64,000 nucleotides of DNA, taken from Mycobacterium sherrisii. GTDB lineage: Bacteria > Actinomycetota > Actinomycetes > Mycobacteriales > Mycobacteriaceae. The DNA lies in contig NZ_LQPT01000065.1 of the NCBI RefSeq assembly GCF_002102355.1, positions 1-64,000 of the forward strand, given 5' to 3'. Under the pieces are notes generated by a model, which worked only from the letters and a program-made list of their open reading frames with translations, was not told the origin of the DNA and did not search any database. The position numbers and the translations under genes were made by a program. Of this stretch, positions 45,536 to 55,897 are shown one piece after another (position 1 is the first letter of the stretch; every line of letters starts with the position of its first letter).

Positions 45536-47461
45536 ATGCTCGAACAGATCCGCGGGCCTGCCGATTTGCAGCACCTGTCGCAGCGGCAGCTTCGCGATCT
45601 GGCCAAAGAGATTCGCGAGTTCCTGATCCACAAGGTGGCGGCCACCGGCGGCCACCTGGGACCCAACCTCGGTGTGGTCGAGCTGACGCTGGCGCTGCAC
45701 CGGGTGTTCGACTCGCCGCACGACCCGATCATCTTCGACACCGGTCACCAGGCCTACGTGCACAAGATGCTGACCGGACGCTGCCAGGACTTCGAGACGC
45801 TGCGCAAGAAGGGCGGGCTGTCGGGGTACCCGTCGCGGGCCGAAAGCGAGCACGACTGGGTCGAGTCCAGCCACGCCAGCGCGGCGCTGTCCTACGCCGA
45901 CGGCCTGGCCAAGGCGTTCGAGCTGACCGGGCACCGCAACCGGCACGTCGTCGCGGTGGTCGGCGACGGTGCGCTGACCGGCGGCATGTGCTGGGAGGCG
46001 CTGAACAACATCGCCGCCTCCCGGCGCCCGGTGATCGTCGTCGTCAACGACAACGGCCGCAGCTACGCGCCGACCATCGGCGGTGTCGCCGACCATCTGG
46101 CCATGCTGCGGCTGCAACCCGCCTACGAGCAGGTGCTGGAAAAGGGCCGCGACGTAATGCGCGCGGTACCGCTGATCGGTGAGATCTGCTATCACTTCAT
46201 GCACAGCGTCAAGGCCGGCATCAAGGACTCGCTGGCCCCGCAGCTGCTGTTCACCGACCTCGGGCTGAAGTACGTCGGGCCCGTCGACGGCCACGACGAA
46301 CGCGCGGTGGAGGCGGCGCTGCGGCGGGCCCGCGGCTTCGGCGGCCCGGTGATCGTGCACGTCGCCACCCGCAAGGGCATGGGATACCCGCCGGCCGAGG
46401 CCGACGAGGCCGAGCAGATGCACTCGACGGTGCCGATCGACCCGGTCACCGGGCAGGCGACCCAAATTCCCGGCCCGGGCTGGACGGCGACTTTCTCCGA
46501 CGCGCTGATCGGGTACGCCGGGAAACGTCGCGACATCGTGGCGATCACCGCGGCGATGCCCGGTCCCACCGGGCTGACGGCGTTCGGGCAGCGGTTCCCG
46601 GATCGGTTGTTCGACGTCGGCATCGCCGAACAGCACGCGATCACCTCGGCCGCCGGGCTGGCGATGGGTGGGATGCACCCGGTGGTGGCCATCTATTCGA
46701 CCTTCCTCAACCGGGCCTTCGACCAGATCATGATGGACGTGGCATTGCACAAACTGCCCGTCACCTTTGTGCTCGACCGCGCCGGGATCACCGGTTCCGA
46801 CGGCCCGAGTCACAACGGCATGTGGGACATGTCGATGCTGGGCATCGTGCCCGGCATGCGGGTGGCCGCCCCGCGCGACGGCGCCCGGCTGCGCGAGGAA
46901 CTCGGCGAGGCGCTCGACGTGACGGACGGCCCGACCGCGATACGGTTCCCCAAAGGCGATGTGGGCCAAGGCATTCCGGCCCTAGAGCGGCTCGGATCGG
47001 GGATCTCGGCCGTCGACGTCCTCGCGGTGCCGGCCGGTGGGCTCAATCACGACGTGCTGCTGGTGGCGGTCGGCGCGTTCGCCCCGATGGGGCTGGAGGT
47101 GGCCAAGCGGTTGCACAACCAGGGGATCGGAGTCACGGTGATCGATCCGCGGTGGGTGCTGCCGGTCTCGCACGGCGTGGTGGAACTGGCGGCGCAGCAC
47201 AAGCTGCTGGTCACGCTGGAAGACAACGGCGTCAATGGCGGTGTGGGGTCGGCGATTTCGGCGGCGCTGCGCACCGCCGAGATCGACCTGCCGTGCCGCG
47301 ATGTCGGGCTGCGCCAGGAGTTCTACGAGCACGCGTCCCGCGGCGAGGTGCTGGCCGAGCTGGGGCTCACCGATCAGGACGTGGCCCGCCGGATCACGGG
47401 TTGGGTTGCCGCACTGGGCAGTTCCGAATCCGAGGCGGAGATCCGCGAGCACCTCGACTAG
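45536..47461 (+). CDS. dxs: 1-deoxy-D-xylulose-5-phosphate synthase
   Basis: Dxs condenses pyruvate with glyceraldehyde-3-phosphate in a thiamine-diphosphate reaction, the first and rate-limiting step of the MEP isoprenoid route (decaprenyl phosphate, menaquinone). The 641-residue protein has the N-terminal [18 protein letters not shown], the ThDP site [18 protein letters not shown] with NDNGRSYAP, the catalytic [15 protein letters not shown], and a transketolase C-terminal domain. The start is leaderless by inspection. Its stop overlaps the convergent RNase D-like gene by four bases. Confidence 0.97.
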   Translation: MLEQIRGPADLQHLSQRQLRDLAKEIREFLIHKVAATGGHLGPNLGVVELTLALHRVFDSPHDPIIFDTGHQAYVHKMLTGRCQDFETLRKKGGLSGYPSRAESEHDWVESSHASAALSYADGLAKAFELTGHRNRHVVAVVGDGALTGGMCWEALNNIAASRRPVIVVVNDNGRSYAPTIGGVADHLAMLRLQPAYEQVLEKGRDVMRAVPLIGEICYHFMHSVKAGIKDSLAPQLLFTDLGLKYVGPVDGHDERAVEAALRRARGFGGPVIVHVATRKGMGYPPAEADEAEQMHSTVPIDPVTGQATQIPGPGWTATFSDALIGYAGKRRDIVAITAAMPGPTGLTAFGQRFPDRLFDVGIAEQHAITSAAGLAMGGMHPVVAIYSTFLNRAFDQIMMDVALHKLPVTFVLDRAGITGSDGPSHNGMWDMSMLGIVPGMRVAAPRDGARLREELGEALDVTDGPTAIRFPKGDVGQGIPALERLGSGISAVDVLAVPAGGLNHDVLLVAVGAFAPMGLEVAKRLHNQGIGVTVIDPRWVLPVSHGVVELAAQHKLLVTLEDNGVNGGVGSAISAALRTAEIDLPCRDVGLRQEFYEHASRGEVLAELGLTDQDVARRITGWVAALGSSESEAEIREHLD

Positions 47462-48765
47462 TCGTCTTCGGCCCTGGGCTGCAGCGCGCTCGCCAGCACC
47501 AGGTCGACCAGTTCGCGTTGCCAGGCACGCGCCTGGCCGGCGCACAGGAACTCCTCGACGGCCTCGACCGGGTCCGGCACGTCCGCCCAGTCCCAGCACA
47601 GTCGCCGCACCAGGTCGGGTGCGACCAGATTCTCGGTCGGCACGTGCACCCGCTCCGACAGCCGTGACAGCCCGGCCCGGGCCGCCTCCAGCCGGGCGGC
47701 CGCCTCCGGTTTGCGTCGGCTCCACCGTGCCGGCGGGGGCGGCCCGTTGGGCGGTTCGGCGTCCTCCGGGGGGTCCGGGCTCTCGCGCGCGGCCTGCAGC
47801 GCGGCCAGCCACATCGGCGCGCTGCGCCGCTGGTTGCGGCCGCCGAACACCGGCAGGGCGATCAGGTCGTCGACCGTCTTCGGGTCGGCCAGCGCGGCGT
47901 CGATGATCGCCGAATCCGGCAGGATGCGGCGCGGGGCGATGTCGCGGCGGGCGGCGATGTTGTCGCGGGCCGTCCACAGTTCGCGCACCGCGGCCAGTGC
48001 CCGGCGGTCGCGCACCTTGTGGATGCCCGACGTGCGTCGCCAACGGTCCCGCCGCGGTGCCGCCTCCCTGCTGCCGACGCTGCGCAGGTAGTCGAATTCC
48101 TGTGCCGCCCAATCGCTTTTGCCCTGTTCGGCCAGCACGGCCGCGATCGCCGCGCGCAGTTCCACCAGCAGCTCGACGTCCAGGGCCGCGTAGTTCAGCC
48201 ACTCGGCGGGCAGCGGCCGTTTGGACCAGTCGGCGGCGCCGTGCCCCTTGACCAGGCCGTGGCCCAGCAGCCGCTCGGTCATCGCCGCCAGGTTTACCCG
48301 CTCGAACCCGGCCAGCCGCCCGGCCAGCTCGGTGTCATACAGCGCGGGCGGGCGCATGCCGACCTCGGCCAGGCAGGGCAGATCCTGATCGGCGGCGTGC
48401 AGGATCCATTCGTCGGTGCCGAGCACCTCGGCGACGGGCCGCAGCGCGGTCAGCGGGTCGGCGCCGTGGCTGACCGGGTCGATCAACACGGTGCCGGCGC
48501 CGGCCCGCCGGATCTGGATCAGATAGGCCCGATTGGAGTAGCGGAACCCCGACGCCCGCTCGGCGTCCACCGCGAACGGGCCGTGTCCGCGGTCCAGCAG
48601 TCGTGCAGCGTCGGCGATCTGGCCGACCGTCACCGAGAGCTCGGGCATGCCGTCGGCCGGGTGCAGCAGGGGAACGGGTGCCGGTTCGGGCCCCGGTTCG
48701 GACACAGTCTCGGGGGGGTCATCGGGCGCGGTGCCGTCGGGCCCGCAGGCCTCCGGGTCCCGCAT
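47458..48765 (-). CDS. RNase D-like 3'-5' exonuclease with HRDC domain (Rv2681-like)
   Basis: A 435-residue protein. After a proline-rich leader (about 1-45), the DEDD exonuclease domain has [45 protein letters not shown] and [15 protein letters not shown], the acidic residues of the RNase D/Rrp6 class. A HRDC domain follows (about residues 215-290, [20 protein letters not shown]). It should trim the 3' ends of structured RNA. The ATG at 48765 lies one base after the DUF3000 stop. The two are co-transcribed. Confidence 0.9.
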   Translation of the reverse strand: MRDPEACGPDGTAPDDPPETVSEPGPEPAPVPLLHPADGMPELSVTVGQIADAARLLDRGHGPFAVDAERASGFRYSNRAYLIQIRRAGAGTVLIDPVSHGADPLTALRPVAEVLGTDEWILHAADQDLPCLAEVGMRPPALYDTELAGRLAGFERVNLAAMTERLLGHGLVKGHGAADWSKRPLPAEWLNYAALDVELLVELRAAIAAVLAEQGKSDWAAQEFDYLRSVGSREAAPRRDRWRRTSGIHKVRDRRALAAVRELWTARDNIAARRDIAPRRILPDSAIIDAALADPKTVDDLIALPVFGGRNQRRSAPMWLAALQAARESPDPPEDAEPPNGPPPPARWSRRKPEAAARLEAARAGLSRLSERVHVPTENLVAPDLVRRLCWDWADVPDPVEAVEEFLCAGQARAWQRELVDLVLASALQPRAEDD

Positions 48766-48766
48766 A

Positions 48767-49348
48767 TCAGGCGCGTGACCGCGAACTCAGGTCGGTGACC
48801 CCGGCCGGCGGTAGGCCAGCAGCGTGCTCGAGCACCTCGCAGAACGCCTCGACGTGCACCCCGACGGCCGGTGTGGTCGCCGTCCAGGAGGCCCGTAGCT
48901 CGAGCTGGTGGGCCCGCGGCGGCCCCGAAATGTCGCCGTAGCGCACCGACGTGGTGGCGGTGACGGTGCCGCCGAGCGCGGTCATCTGGTCGGTCCGCGA
49001 TTCCAGCGCCTCGACCAGCCAGCTCCACGCCACCTCGGGCAGCAGTGGGTCGACGGCCTCGTGCGAGTCCAGATCGGCCTGGATGTAGGCGACCAGCCGG
49101 ATGGTGCCGTCCCAGGCGTCGGCGCCGTCCGGGTCGTGCAGCAGGATCAACCGGCCGAACGCGTCGCCCTCGGACCGTTCGGGCACGATGTCGAGATCGG
49201 GGTGCTTGACCTCGGCGCCCAGGGCATAGCTGAACGGTGCCAGGCGCTGTGGGGGGCGGATGGGGCCCAGCTCGATCTCCGGGCGGGCGTGCACGGCGTT
49301 CATCGCCGCGACCGCCTCGCGGAACGGGGCCGGTTCGACTGAGGTCAC
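48767..49348 (-). CDS. DUF3000 protein (Rv2680-like)
   Basis: A 193-residue actinobacterial protein of unknown function. The family pattern includes VRPEIELGPIRPPQRLAPFS-like sequence (ARPEIELGPIRPPQRLAPFS), YALGAEVKHPDLDIVPER and GRLILLHDPDGADAWDGT. GTG 49348 is chosen because GGAGGGGCGGCA precedes it. An in-frame ATG 24 codons upstream has a weaker context. It leads directly into the RNase D gene. Confidence 0.84.
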   Translation of the reverse strand: MTSVEPAPFREAVAAMNAVHARPEIELGPIRPPQRLAPFSYALGAEVKHPDLDIVPERSEGDAFGRLILLHDPDGADAWDGTIRLVAYIQADLDSHEAVDPLLPEVAWSWLVEALESRTDQMTALGGTVTATTSVRYGDISGPPRAHQLELRASWTATTPAVGVHVEAFCEVLEHAAGLPPAGVTDLSSRSRA

Positions 49349-49530
49349 TGCCGCCCCTCCTCTTTGCCTCCGGTCCGCATCGTCGTATGCGCGGGTCACA
49401 GGCATCGACGCTAGACCCATCGCCGGACCCGCCGCGACAGGCGCGCCGCTTTCAAACCCGGCGCGACCAAGCTGTTACCGGGCCTCCGCCCAGCCGTGAC
49501 CAAATGCCGTCGATCCAGCTCAGAGGGCAT

Positions 49531-50352
49531 TTAGCCGGTGAACCGCGCGGGGCGTTTCTCCCGATGCGCGGCCAGTCCTTCCTGCACGTCGGGGCCGCTG
49601 AAACTGAGGAACTCCAGGCCCAGCGACGTCTCGAAGGCCGGTGCGAACATGCGATACCAGTGGTTGAGGCTGTGTTTGGTCCAGCGGATGGCGTTCTGCG
49701 CGCCCTGGGCCAGGTCGCCGGCGATCCGGCTCGCGGTCGCCAGCACGTCGTCATCGTCCACGCACACCGAAACCAGGCCGATGCGCTCGGCCTCCTCGCC
49801 CAGCAGCGTGTCGCAGGTCATCAGGTAGTACTTCGCCTTGGCCATGCCGACCAGCAGCGGCCAGCAGATCGCGGCGTGGTCACCGGCGGCCACCCCGAGC
49901 TTGGTGTGCCCGTCGATGAGTCGGGCCGTCCGCCCGGCCACCGAGATGTCGGCCAGCAGCGCCACCACCAGGCCGGCGCCGACGGCCGGGCCACGGATGG
50001 CCGAGACCACCGGTTTGTCGAAGTTGACGATATTGAGTACCAGGTCGCGGGCCTCGCGCATGATGCGCAGCCGACCCTCGTAGTCGCCGATGGTCTCCGC
50101 GATCAGGTCGAAGCTGCCGCCGGAGGAGAACGCCTTGCCTTCGCCGCGGACCAGGACCGCGCGCACGGTCGGGTCGCGGTTGATCATCGGCCAGACGTCG
50201 GCCAGGTCGCGGTGCATCTGCGGGCCGACCGAGTTGAGTCCCGGTGCGTCCAGGACCAGCGTCAGCACGCCGTCCAGGCCGGTGACGTCGGCCGTCTCGA
50301 AGCGAAGGCTGGGGAATTCGTCGTAATCGACGGGAACAGGCGCTACGGGCAC
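49531..50352 (-). CDS. echA15: enoyl-CoA hydratase/isomerase family protein EchA15
   Basis: A crotonase-fold protein of 273 residues. The oxyanion-hole segments are [14 protein letters not shown] and [18 protein letters not shown]. Active-site glutamates usual in true hydratases are not evident: the region after [10 protein letters not shown] reads [20 protein letters not shown]. The reaction may differ from hydration, perhaps isomerisation, hydrolysis or cyclisation. It starts at 50352, divergent from hemE by 82 bases. The 182 bases downstream (49349-49530) hold no gene. Confidence 0.85.
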   Translation of the reverse strand: MPVAPVPVDYDEFPSLRFETADVTGLDGVLTLVLDAPGLNSVGPQMHRDLADVWPMINRDPTVRAVLVRGEGKAFSSGGSFDLIAETIGDYEGRLRIMREARDLVLNIVNFDKPVVSAIRGPAVGAGLVVALLADISVAGRTARLIDGHTKLGVAAGDHAAICWPLLVGMAKAKYYLMTCDTLLGEEAERIGLVSVCVDDDDVLATASRIAGDLAQGAQNAIRWTKHSLNHWYRMFAPAFETSLGLEFLSFSGPDVQEGLAAHREKRPARFTG

Positions 50353-50434
50353 GGGGTCGATGTTACGCAGCGCACCCGGACCCGTTCGGCCGCCGCCCGG
50401 GCACCAAACCGGCAGCGTGGCAGCATTGACGTCG

Positions 50435-51484
50435 ATGAGTACGCGTCGTGCCCTTCCCGAGTCGCCCTACCTGGCTGCGGTGACCGGCCGCAAACCCGGC
50501 CGGGTGCCGGTGTGGTTCATGCGGCAGGCGGGCCGCTCGTTGCCCGAGTACCGGGCGCTGCGCCGGCACCACACCATGCTGGCGGCGTGCCTGGAGCCCG
50601 AGGTGGTCTGCGAGATCACCCTGCAGCCGGTCCGCCGACACGACGTGGACGCCGCGATCCTGTTCTCCGACATCGTCGTACCGCTGCGCGCCGCCGGTAT
50701 CGACTTGGACATCGTTGCCGACGTCGGACCGGTGATCGCTCACCCGATCCGCACCGACGCCGACATTGCCGCGATGAAACCACTTGAGCCACAAGCGATT
50801 CAGCCGGTTTGCCGAGCCGTCTCGCTGTTGGTCGATGCGCTGGGCGACGTCCCGCTGATCGGCTTCGCCGGCGCGCCGTTCACGCTGGCCTCCTATCTGG
50901 TCGAGGGTGGGCCCAGCCGAAACCACGCCCGCACCAAGGCAATGATGCTGTCCGAGACGGCGAGTTGGCACGCGCTGATGGCGAAGCTGACCGACCTCAC
51001 GGTGGGGTTCCTGCGTGGACAGATCCAGGCGGGAGTGGACGCGATCCAGGTGTTCGACTCGTGGGCGGGCACCCTGTCGCTGGCCGACTACCGCCAGTAC
51101 GTGTTGCCGCACAGCGCCCGGGTCTTTGCGACGCTGGCCGAATACGGATTGCCGATGACGCATTTCGGGGTGGGGACGGCCGAACTGCTGGGCGCGATGG
51201 GTGAAGCCGGCGCGACGGTCGTCGGGGTGGACTGGCGCACTTCGCTTCCCGACGCCGCCGCCCGGGTGGGGGCCGGCAAGGCACTGCAGGGCAACCTCGA
51301 CCCGGTGGTGGCGCTGGCCGGCTGGCCCGTGGTGGAACGCGCGGCGCGCGCCGTCGTCGACGATGGACGTCGCGCCGTCGACGCGGGGGCGGCCGGGCAC
51401 GTCTTCAACCTCGGTCACGGGGTCTTGCCCGAGACCGATCCCGGTGTGCTCACCGACCTGGTCTCGCTGGTCCACTCACTATGA
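50435..51484 (+). CDS. hemE: uroporphyrinogen decarboxylase HemE
   Basis: HemE removes four carboxyl groups from uroporphyrinogen III to make coproporphyrinogen III. The 349-residue protein has the family patterns [45 protein letters not shown] and [14 protein letters not shown]. The ATG at 50435 is chosen over an upstream in-frame ATG, since only from here is the family start present ([13 protein letters not shown]). Its stop overlaps hemY as ATGA. It leads a coproporphyrin-dependent heme operon of four genes. Confidence 0.95.
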   Translation: MSTRRALPESPYLAAVTGRKPGRVPVWFMRQAGRSLPEYRALRRHHTMLAACLEPEVVCEITLQPVRRHDVDAAILFSDIVVPLRAAGIDLDIVADVGPVIAHPIRTDADIAAMKPLEPQAIQPVCRAVSLLVDALGDVPLIGFAGAPFTLASYLVEGGPSRNHARTKAMMLSETASWHALMAKLTDLTVGFLRGQIQAGVDAIQVFDSWAGTLSLADYRQYVLPHSARVFATLAEYGLPMTHFGVGTAELLGAMGEAGATVVGVDWRTSLPDAAARVGAGKALQGNLDPVVALAGWPVVERAARAVVDDGRRAVDAGAAGHVFNLGHGVLPETDPGVLTDLVSLVHSL

Positions 51485-52857
51485 CCACTCGTTCGTATTG
51501 TGTTGTGGGCGGCGGCATTTCGGGCCTTACGGCCGCCTATCGGCTGCGCGTGGCGGCCGGCGACGACGCAAACATCACGCTGTTCGACCCGGGCGAGAAG
51601 CTCGGCGGCATCCTGCGCACCGAACAGGTCGGTGGACGGCCGATGGATCTGGGTGCCGAGGCGTTCGTGCTGCGCCGCCCCGAGATGCCGGCGCTGCTGG
51701 CCGAGCTGGGCCTGTCCGACCGTCAGCTCGGCACCACCGCGGCCCGGCCGCTGCTCTACAGCCAGCGGCGGCTGCACCCGCTGCCGGCGGGCACGGTGGC
51801 CGGGATCCCGTCGTCGTCGGCGTCGGTTGCCGGGCTCGTCGACGACGCCACCGTTGCGCGCATCGACGCCGAGCCGGGGCGGCCGATCGATTGGCGGCCC
51901 GGAAGTGATCCCGCTGCAGCCGAATTGGTGGGCGAGCGGTTCGGCGAGCAGACGGTGGCCCGGTCGGTGGACCCGCTGCTGAGCGGGGTGTACGCGGGCT
52001 CGGCGGCCACGATCGGGCTGCGCGCCGCGGCGCCCAGTGTCGCGGCCGCGCTGGATCGCGGCGCCGCCAGCCTGACCGACGCGGTCCGGCGCGGGTTGCC
52101 GCCGGCGACGGGTGCGCCGGTGTTCGGCGCGCTCGACGGCGGCTACCGCGTGCTGGTCGACGAACTCGCCGCCCGCGCCCGGGCGAGCTGGGTGCGCGCG
52201 GCCGTCGACCGGATCGACCGCGGCGAGCGGGGCTGGGTGCTGCGCGACGACACCGGCGCGCACTGGGACGCCGACGCGGTGATCCTGGCCATTCCCGCCC
52301 CGCGGTTGGCCGGCCTGCTCGACGGTGTGGCCGCGCAGAGCTGCGCGGCGGCGCGGCGGATCGTCAGCGCGTCGTCGGTGGTGGTCGCGCTTGCCGTGCC
52401 GGGTGACACCGCGTTTCCGGAGTGCTCGGGTGTGCTGGTGGCCTCCGGAGAAGCGTTGCGCGGCAAGGCGATTACGTTGTCGTCGCGCAAGTGGGGGGCG
52501 ACCGGCGAGTTGGCATTCCTGCGGTTGTCGTTCGGGCGGTTCGGCGACGACCTGGCCGTCACCGCCTCCGACGAGGAGCTGCTGGCGTGGGCGGCCGAGG
52601 ACCTGGAAACCGTGTTCGGCCTACACGTCGAGCCCGTCGACGCCCGGGTGCAGCGATGGATCGACGCGATGCCGCAGTACGGGCCGGCGCATGCCGCGGT
52701 GGTCGCCGAGCTGCGGGCCGGGCTACCGGCGACGATCGCCGTGGCCGGCAGTTTCCTGGACGGGATCGGCGTGCCGGCCTGCATCGGCGCCGCGGGCGAG
52801 GCCGCCGAGCGGGTGATCAGGGCCACCGAGGGCTCGGGCACGGAAGTGGCACGATAG
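51481..52857 (+). CDS. hemY: coproporphyrinogen/protoporphyrinogen oxidase HemY (CgoX)
   Basis: A 458-residue FAD flavoprotein. In actinobacteria this HemY-type enzyme mainly oxidises coproporphyrinogen III to coproporphyrin III using O2. It has the N-terminal dinucleotide motif [15 protein letters not shown], the FAD-binding [13 protein letters not shown], and the C-terminal [20 protein letters not shown]. The ATG overlaps hemE, so the two are coupled. It lies six bases before chdC. Confidence 0.94.
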   Translation: MTTRSYCVVGGGISGLTAAYRLRVAAGDDANITLFDPGEKLGGILRTEQVGGRPMDLGAEAFVLRRPEMPALLAELGLSDRQLGTTAARPLLYSQRRLHPLPAGTVAGIPSSSASVAGLVDDATVARIDAEPGRPIDWRPGSDPAAAELVGERFGEQTVARSVDPLLSGVYAGSAATIGLRAAAPSVAAALDRGAASLTDAVRRGLPPATGAPVFGALDGGYRVLVDELAARARASWVRAAVDRIDRGERGWVLRDDTGAHWDADAVILAIPAPRLAGLLDGVAAQSCAAARRIVSASSVVVALAVPGDTAFPECSGVLVASGEALRGKAITLSSRKWGATGELAFLRLSFGRFGDDLAVTASDEELLAWAAEDLETVFGLHVEPVDARVQRWIDAMPQYGPAHAAVVAELRAGLPATIAVAGSFLDGIGVPACIGAAGEAAERVIRATEGSGTEVAR

Positions 52858-52862
52858 GTCTC

Positions 52863-53558
52863 ATGGCCAAGATCGATTTTGACGCCCTCAACTCGACGAT
52901 CCGTTACCTGATGTTCTCGGTGTTTTCGGTGGAGCCCGGGGAGTTGGGTGACCAGCGCGACGCCGTCATCGACGAGACCACCCGATTCCTCAAGCAGCAG
53001 GAGGAACGCGGCGTGGTGGTGCGCGGGCTCTACGACGTCGCCGGTCTGCGGGCCGACGCCGACTTCATGATCTGGACGCACGCCGAGCGGGTCGAGGCGC
53101 TGCAGGCCACCTACGCCGACTTCCGCCGCACCACCACGCTGGGGCAGGTCAGCTCGCCGGTGTGGAGCAGCGTGGCGTTGCATCGCCCGGCGGAGTTCAA
53201 CAAGAGCCACATCCCGGCGTTTCTGGCGGGCGAGGAACCCGGCAATTACATCTGCGTCTATCCGTTCGTGCGGTCCTATGAGTGGTACCTGCTGCCGGAC
53301 GAGGAACGCCGCCGGATGCTCGCCGAGCATGGCATGGCCGCCCGCGAATACAAGGATGTGCGCGCCAACACGGTGCCGGCGTTCGCGCTCGGTGACTACG
53401 AATGGATCTTGGCCTTCGAAGCGCCCGAGTTGCACCGCATCGTCGACCTGATGCGGGAGCTGCGCGCCACCGACGCCCGTCGGCATACCCGCGAGGAGAC
53501 ACCGTTCTTCACCGGCCCCCGGGTGCCCGTCGAGCAGCTGGTGAATGCGCTGCCATGA
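52863..53558 (+). CDS. chdC: coproheme decarboxylase ChdC (HemQ)
   Basis: ChdC decarboxylates two propionates of coproheme to make heme b with peroxide. The 231-residue protein is of the chlorite-dismutase-like family. Catalytic Tyr133 (CVYPFVR) and proximal His156 ([10 protein letters not shown]) are at the expected positions, and [20 protein letters not shown] is characteristic. The gene order hemE-hemY-chdC agrees with the coproporphyrin-dependent pathway; the ferrochelatase is not in this window. Its stop overlaps the next gene as ATGA. Confidence 0.94.
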   Translation: MAKIDFDALNSTIRYLMFSVFSVEPGELGDQRDAVIDETTRFLKQQEERGVVVRGLYDVAGLRADADFMIWTHAERVEALQATYADFRRTTTLGQVSSPVWSSVALHRPAEFNKSHIPAFLAGEEPGNYICVYPFVRSYEWYLLPDEERRRMLAEHGMAAREYKDVRANTVPAFALGDYEWILAFEAPELHRIVDLMRELRATDARRHTREETPFFTGPRVPVEQLVNALP

Positions 53559-54310
53559 CAACCGCGCCTTTCGACCCGCACGACCCCACCCGCTTCGAGG
53601 AGATGTACCGCGACCAGCGGATCTCGCGCGGCCTGCCGGCCGCCACCCCATGGGACATCGGCGGCCCGCAGCCCGTCGTCCAGCAACTGGTCGCGCTCGG
53701 CGCGATCAAGGGCGAGGTCCTCGACCCCGGCACTGGCCCCGGCCATCACGCGATCTACTACGCGTCCAAGGGCTACTCGGCGACCGGCATCGACGGGTCG
53801 GCGGCGGCGCTGGAGCGGGCCCGCGAAAACGCCCGAAAGGCGGGTGTGTCAGTGACTTTCGAGTTGGCCGATGCCACCAAGCTGGAAGGGCTGGAAAACC
53901 GGTTCGACACCGTCGTCGACTGCGCCTTCTACCACACCTTCAGCACCGAACCCGAGCTTCGGCAGTCCTACGTGCAGGCGCTGCACCGCGCCACCAAGCC
54001 GGGTGCCCGGCTCTACATGTTCGAGTTCGGCGAACACAACGTCAACGGCTTCAAGATGTTGCGGTCGTTGTCCGAGAGCGACTTTCGTGACGTGTTGCCG
54101 GCCGGCGGCTGGGAGATCACGTACCTGGGCACGACGACCTACCTGGTGAACGTCAGCGTCGAGAGCATCGAGCTGATGGCCGCGCGCGCTCCCGAGATGG
54201 CCGAGCAGGCCGAGCAGTTGTTGGAGCGCTTCCGGGTCGTCGAGCCGTGGCTCGACGGCACACCGGCGCATGCGCCGTTCTGGGAAGTGCACGCCACCCG
54301 CCTCGACTAA
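53555..54310 (+). CDS. SAM-dependent methyltransferase (Rv2675c-like)
   Basis: A 251-residue class I methyltransferase. It has motif [20 protein letters not shown], motif [19 protein letters not shown] and motif [16 protein letters not shown] ligand-specific C-terminal part ([16 protein letters not shown]) closes the fold. Translational coupling to chdC (ATGA overlap) places it in the heme operon, but its substrate is unknown. A role in heme or tetrapyrrole modification is only an inference from position. Confidence 0.85.
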   Translation: MTTAPFDPHDPTRFEEMYRDQRISRGLPAATPWDIGGPQPVVQQLVALGAIKGEVLDPGTGPGHHAIYYASKGYSATGIDGSAAALERARENARKAGVSVTFELADATKLEGLENRFDTVVDCAFYHTFSTEPELRQSYVQALHRATKPGARLYMFEFGEHNVNGFKMLRSLSESDFRDVLPAGGWEITYLGTTTYLVNVSVESIELMAARAPEMAEQAEQLLERFRVVEPWLDGTPAHAPFWEVHATRLD

Positions 54311-54367
54311 CCCCCAGCCCGTAGCCCCGGCCCGGTCCGGCCCGGCCCGGCGCCGTCCGGTCCGGCG

Positions 54368-54429
54368 CGCGAGACTTAAACCACTGCGGTGCTTTTCGGC
54401 GTGTCGTCGCAACTGGTTAAGTGTCGCGG
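54368..54429. repeat. 62-bp direct repeat, left copy
   Basis: This unit is 60 of 62 identical to 55301-55362. Mismatches are at 54373 (G/A) and 54382 (C/T). Each unit has imperfect inverted ends, ACTTAAACCA and TGGTTAAGT, that can pair. The stop codon of the DUF559 gene is inside this copy. Upstream (54315-54370) is a GC-only low-complexity stretch of CCGGC and CCGGT units. Confidence 0.9.
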
Positions 54430-55265
54430 TAGCCGCGGCGGATAAGTGCCCGGCGGACCCGGCGCACCACGTCGTCGGGTTTGTCCCCGGCGATCACCCG
54501 CACGACGACCCACCCCAGCTCGTCGAGCCGGGCAAGCCGGTCCCGGTCGCGCGCATACTGCCGACGATCCGCGCGATGGTGATCGCCGTCATATTCGGCG
54601 GCCACCCGGTATTCCTCCCACCCCATGTCGAGGTACGCGATCAGTTGCCAGTTCTGCTGTACCGGTATCTGCGTCGTGGGGGCGGGCAGTCCGGCCTCGA
54701 TCAGCAGCAGGCGCAGCCACGACTCCTTGGGCGACGCCGCGCCGGGGTCGACCAAAACAATCGCCGATCTGAGCCGTCGCAGACCGCGCGCCCCGGGGTA
54801 CCGCTTGGCCAGCAGCAGCACATCGTCGGGCGAGAACGGTGTCGCGCGCATCAACGCGTCGAGCCGCGCTACCGCCTCGCCGGTGCCCAGGTGCCTGCCC
54901 AGGTCGAACGCGGTCCGGGCGAGCGTGGTGACCGGCAAACCGCTGACCCGGGTGATCTCGTCGGGCTCGATGCGCTGATTGCGGGTGATCACCCCGACCG
55001 GCGGATGCGGGTTGCGCCAAATCAATTCGACGGGCTCGTCCTCGCCAATCCACTGCGACCCGTGCAGCGCCGCCGCGGCGAGCCCGGCCAGCACACCGCG
55101 CCGCCCCGACCACAGCCACGCCGCCGCGCAACGCGTTCGCAACGACGGCGTCGCGCAGGTCGACACATAGATGTCCGGATGGATCGCGCGAAAGCGGGTC
55201 CGCAGCCGATACGGGCTCACCTGGCCGCCGCGCACCGCCTCACTGCCCACGAATACCTCGTCCAC
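54417..55265 (-). CDS. DUF559 / Vsr-like endonuclease-domain protein
   Basis: A 282-residue protein. The N-terminal two thirds are mainly alpha-helical with a winged-helix-like start resembling AbiEi-type modules. The C-terminal DUF559 domain has the PD-(D/E)xK nuclease pattern: Asp in YLDMGW, Glu in AAEYDGDHH and the basic RRQYARDRDRLARL helix. It likely acts on DNA, but no target is known. The GTG start at 55265 is uncertain. Near-identical 62-bp direct repeats flank it, suggesting insertion or duplication. It may belong to mobile-element defence or toxin-like genes (inference). Confidence 0.75.
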   Translation of the reverse strand: MDEVFVGSEAVRGGQVSPYRLRTRFRAIHPDIYVSTCATPSLRTRCAAAWLWSGRRGVLAGLAAAALHGSQWIGEDEPVELIWRNPHPPVGVITRNQRIEPDEITRVSGLPVTTLARTAFDLGRHLGTGEAVARLDALMRATPFSPDDVLLLAKRYPGARGLRRLRSAIVLVDPGAASPKESWLRLLLIEAGLPAPTTQIPVQQNWQLIAYLDMGWEEYRVAAEYDGDHHRADRRQYARDRDRLARLDELGWVVVRVIAGDKPDDVVRRVRRALIRRGYRDT

Positions 55266-55300
55266 ACCACCACAGACGCGGCGGCGCGGTGCAAAGCTCC

Positions 55301-55362
55301 CGCGAAACTTAAACTACTGCGGTGCTTTTCGGCGTGTCGTCGCAACTGGTTAAGTGTCGCGG
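55301..55362. repeat. 62-bp direct repeat, right copy
   Basis: The second copy of the 62-base unit described at 54368-54429. It lies between the start of the DUF559 gene (55265) and the msrB stop (55375). The distance between the two copies is 933 bases, centre to centre. No target-site duplication could be defined beyond the unit. Confidence 0.9.
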
Positions 55363-55374
55363 CAACACGCGAGG

Positions 55375-55800
55375 TTAGCCTTCCGTCGGCACCAGGCGCA
55401 GCGAGATCGAGTTGATGCAATACCGCTGGTTGGTCGGCGTCGGGTAACCCTCACCGGCGAACACGTGACCGAGATGACTGTGGCAGTTCGCGCAGAGCAC
55501 CTCGGTGCGGGTAGTGCCGAACGAGTGATCGGGACGCAGGATCACTGCGTCGGACTGCGCCGGGTCGAAGAACGACGGCCAGCCGCAGTGCGAGTCGAAC
55601 TTCTCGGTGCTGCGAAAGAGTTCGGCCCCGCAGGCCCGGCACTGGTAGATGCCCTGGGTCTTGGTGTCGGTGTATTCGCCGGTGAACGGCCGCTCGGTGC
55701 CCGCCCGGCGCAACACCTGGAACTCCTCGGGCGTGAGCTTCTTGCGCCACTCGTCATCGGTCAGCTGAACCTTAGGCTGCGACAAGTCGGAGGAAGTCAT
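55375..55800 (-). CDS. msrB: peptide methionine-(R)-S-oxide reductase MsrB
   Basis: MsrB reduces methionine-R-sulfoxide in proteins and repairs oxidative damage. The 141-residue protein has the structural zinc site C54/C57 (CRAC) and C103/C106 (CANC), the substrate-binding HCGWPSFFDP, and the catalytic Cys128 in RYCINSISLRL. The length is normal. The ATG at 55800 has a short non-family leader before LTDDEWRKKLTPEEF. The stop is 12 bases past the right 62-bp repeat. Confidence 0.95.
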   Translation of the reverse strand: MTSSDLSQPKVQLTDDEWRKKLTPEEFQVLRRAGTERPFTGEYTDTKTQGIYQCRACGAELFRSTEKFDSHCGWPSFFDPAQSDAVILRPDHSFGTTRTEVLCANCHSHLGHVFAGEGYPTPTNQRYCINSISLRLVPTEG

Positions 55801-55802
55801 CT

Positions 55803-55897
55803 GTCAACGCTAGCGCGAATGGCGCTGACCCGCTGCGCCCGGCTGCGCCGTGCTTGCGGTCAACGCTAGCGCGATTCAAGCTGACCCGCTGCGCCCG
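55803..55897. repeat. imperfect 39-bp direct repeat between msrB and aftC
   Basis: Bases 55803-55841 and 55859-55897 are 35 of 39 identical (shared GTCAACGCTAGCGCGA and GCTGACCCGCTGCGCCCG). The right copy covers the last codons and stop of aftC (CTA at 55866 on the plus strand). The left copy lies upstream of msrB. This looks like a local tandem duplication of the aftC 3' end. Confidence 0.75.

Noticed and set aside
54368-55362. att-flanked integrative element or prophage remnant
   Set aside because: The two 62-bp copies bound only one gene, with no integrase, recombinase or phage gene within the unit.
55217-55420. Small minus-strand frame across the right 62-bp repeat
   Set aside because: It overlaps the msrB 3' end and repeat DNA, with no start signal or family features.
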